Source: Ogataea parapolymorpha DL-1 (Eukaryota > Ascomycota > Pichiomycetes > Pichiales > Pichiaceae). From it: DNA of 64,000 nucleotides. The notes under the pieces are model-generated. The model searched no databases and had not been told where the DNA came from. It worked only from the letters and a program-made list of their open reading frames with translations. Where the stretch lies: the NCBI RefSeq assembly GCF_000187245.1, contig NC_027863.1, positions 186,001 to 250,000 on the forward strand, given 5' to 3'. The first letter of the stretch is position 1. Each line of letters opens with the position of its first letter. A program made the translations under genes and the position numbers. Below are positions 63,126 to 64,000 of the stretch, in pieces.

Positions 63126-64000
63126 TCATCCAACAATGGCCGCCTCGTAGCTTGTGAGCGCCTGGGCGAGCGACGCGCTTAGCGGGTCCATCAGCAGCTT
63201 GCCCAGGTCCTTGTCGGCGCCCTCAAGTTGCGCCAGACTCGACTGGACGCGGTCTACGCACTTGGTGATGCTGGTGTAGAGTTTTTTCAGCTGGACCAGC
63301 TCAGCGCGGAAGTTTGGGTTTGTGGACGGCGACGAGGTGCTGATCGAGTTGAAGTGCAGCCAGAAGTGGCGAAGGAACTCGACGCTGGTCGAGTGTGTGA
63401 GCCGCAGCGCCTCTAGCCTGTCGCGCGGCAGGTCTACGTCGACATCCTGTTTCTCGACGCTCGTGTCCAGCTTGATAGTCCAAGCTTGGCTCTTGGCGTT
63501 CTTCTTGATGATGTTGAGGATCTCTTTGTATGTGTCGAGGAGCGGCTTCTTGTTGGCGTAGACCGCAGACAGATCCACTTCCTGGAGCTGTTTTTTGTAC
63601 GTCTTCATGTACTCGTCGTAGATTGACGGAGTCGGGTTCAACTGCGACTGCGAGTTGAACTTTTCGAGCACGTCTGCCGGCAGAATGTTGGACGACAGGT
63701 TCGAGCGCTGCGTGTACTCCAGCTGGTTGTACTCCACGGTGTTTGGGTCATCTAGGTCTCTCAACTCCAGCTCCTCCTCGTACTCCTTGTCCATGTCGGT
63801 GTCGTCCTTGATATTCTGCATCATACGTCTGCTGAGTCGGTTCATCGACCGCATCACGCTAACTAGCTCGTCGTTCTGGTCCTCTTTCATCGTGATGTCC
63901 GGCCCGTTACCTAATGTCTCGGGATTGTCCTCCTTGTTGGCCTTGATGTCAATAAATTTCGACACCTGCTTGCCGTCCTGCGTGAACAGCTTGATTTTTT
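63126..64000 (-). CDS. TFB1: TFIIH core subunit Tfb1 (p62), C-terminal part; 5' end beyond window
   Basis: The last 291 codons of a gene whose start lies past the right edge; the frame stays open to the border. The first codon that looks like a start within the window is GTG and not a true start. C-terminal features resemble p62/Tfb1: an acidic DTDMDKEYEEELELRDLDD stretch, LTHSTSVEFLRHFWLHFNS (the LxHFW motif of p62), and the final helical part with LVQLKKLYTSITKCVDRVQ. Tfb1 is a structural subunit of TFIIH in transcription and excision repair. The assignment is moderate because the PH and BSD domains would lie outside the window. Confidence 0.68.
   Translation of the reverse strand, partial: KIKLFTQDGKQVSKFIDIKANKEDNPETLGNGPDITMKEDQNDELVSVMRSMNRLSRRMMQNIKDDTDMDKEYEEELELRDLDDPNTVEYNQLEYTQRSNLSSNILPADVLEKFNSQSQLNPTPSIYDEYMKTYKKQLQEVDLSAVYANKKPLLDTYKEILNIIKKNAKSQAWTIKLDTSVEKQDVDVDLPRDRLEALRLTHSTSVEFLRHFWLHFNSISTSSPSTNPNFRAELVQLKKLYTSITKCVDRVQSSLAQLEGADKDLGKLLMDPLSASLAQALTSYEAAIVG

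Overview
The window is nuclear DNA of a budding yeast and fits a methylotrophic yeast of the Ogataea (Hansenula) polymorpha/parapolymorpha group best. Reasons: intermediate GC content, very dense gene packing, and rare tiny introns (31-36 nt) with GTAAGT donors and a CTAAC-type branch point almost touching the acceptor. CTG falls at Leu positions of conserved proteins (for example in the proteasome alpha-2 subunit), which argues against the CUG-Ser Candida clade. The species name is inference.

I support 36 protein genes and one tRNA. Left part (1-24 kb): ATP19, HSP10, PRP3, the 10-kb HECT ligase gene TOM1, PIF1, SEC39, a bHLH-zipper regulator, a bacterial-type nucleobase deaminase, RDH54 and VMS1. 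Middle (24-41 kb): a secreted M20 peptidase, RBP95-like, CAND1, a cytosolic GH5 protein, a divergent nitrogen-scavenging pair (urea permease DUR3 and a formamidase), TFC3 and TRF4. Right part (41-64 kb): a tandem run PRE8-APE4-BIG1-pseudouridine catabolic fusion-CSR1, then BNA2, ESA1, RRD2, an unknown membrane coiled-coil protein, RPS27, a ThiD kinase, DUG2, tRNA-Thr, RCH1, dipeptidyl peptidase III, DAD4, NOP10, SWA2 and the 3' part of TFB1.

Most genes are housekeeping. The genes that clearly work together are DUR3 and formamidase: both feed ammonium from small amides and share a promoter with GATA sites and a striking array of six CGGCG cores. DUG2 and APE4 release amino acids from peptides. 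TOM1, CAND1, PRE8 and VMS1 belong to ubiquitin/proteasome and ribosome quality control.

The most notable observations are: (1) DUR3 can be read only through a +1 shift at CCG-AGG-C, which resembles Ty1-type shift sites; (2) VMS1 is broken at a run of seven A, separating the peptidyl-tRNA hydrolase domain from the ankyrin/Cdc48-binding part; (3) five micro-introns follow one design, and one of them decides the C-terminus of ATP19; (4) a helically spaced CGGCG array lies upstream of the formamidase; (5) neighbouring genes are packed so tightly that some stop codons abut or overlap. The two frameshifts could also be sequence errors, and this must be settled first.
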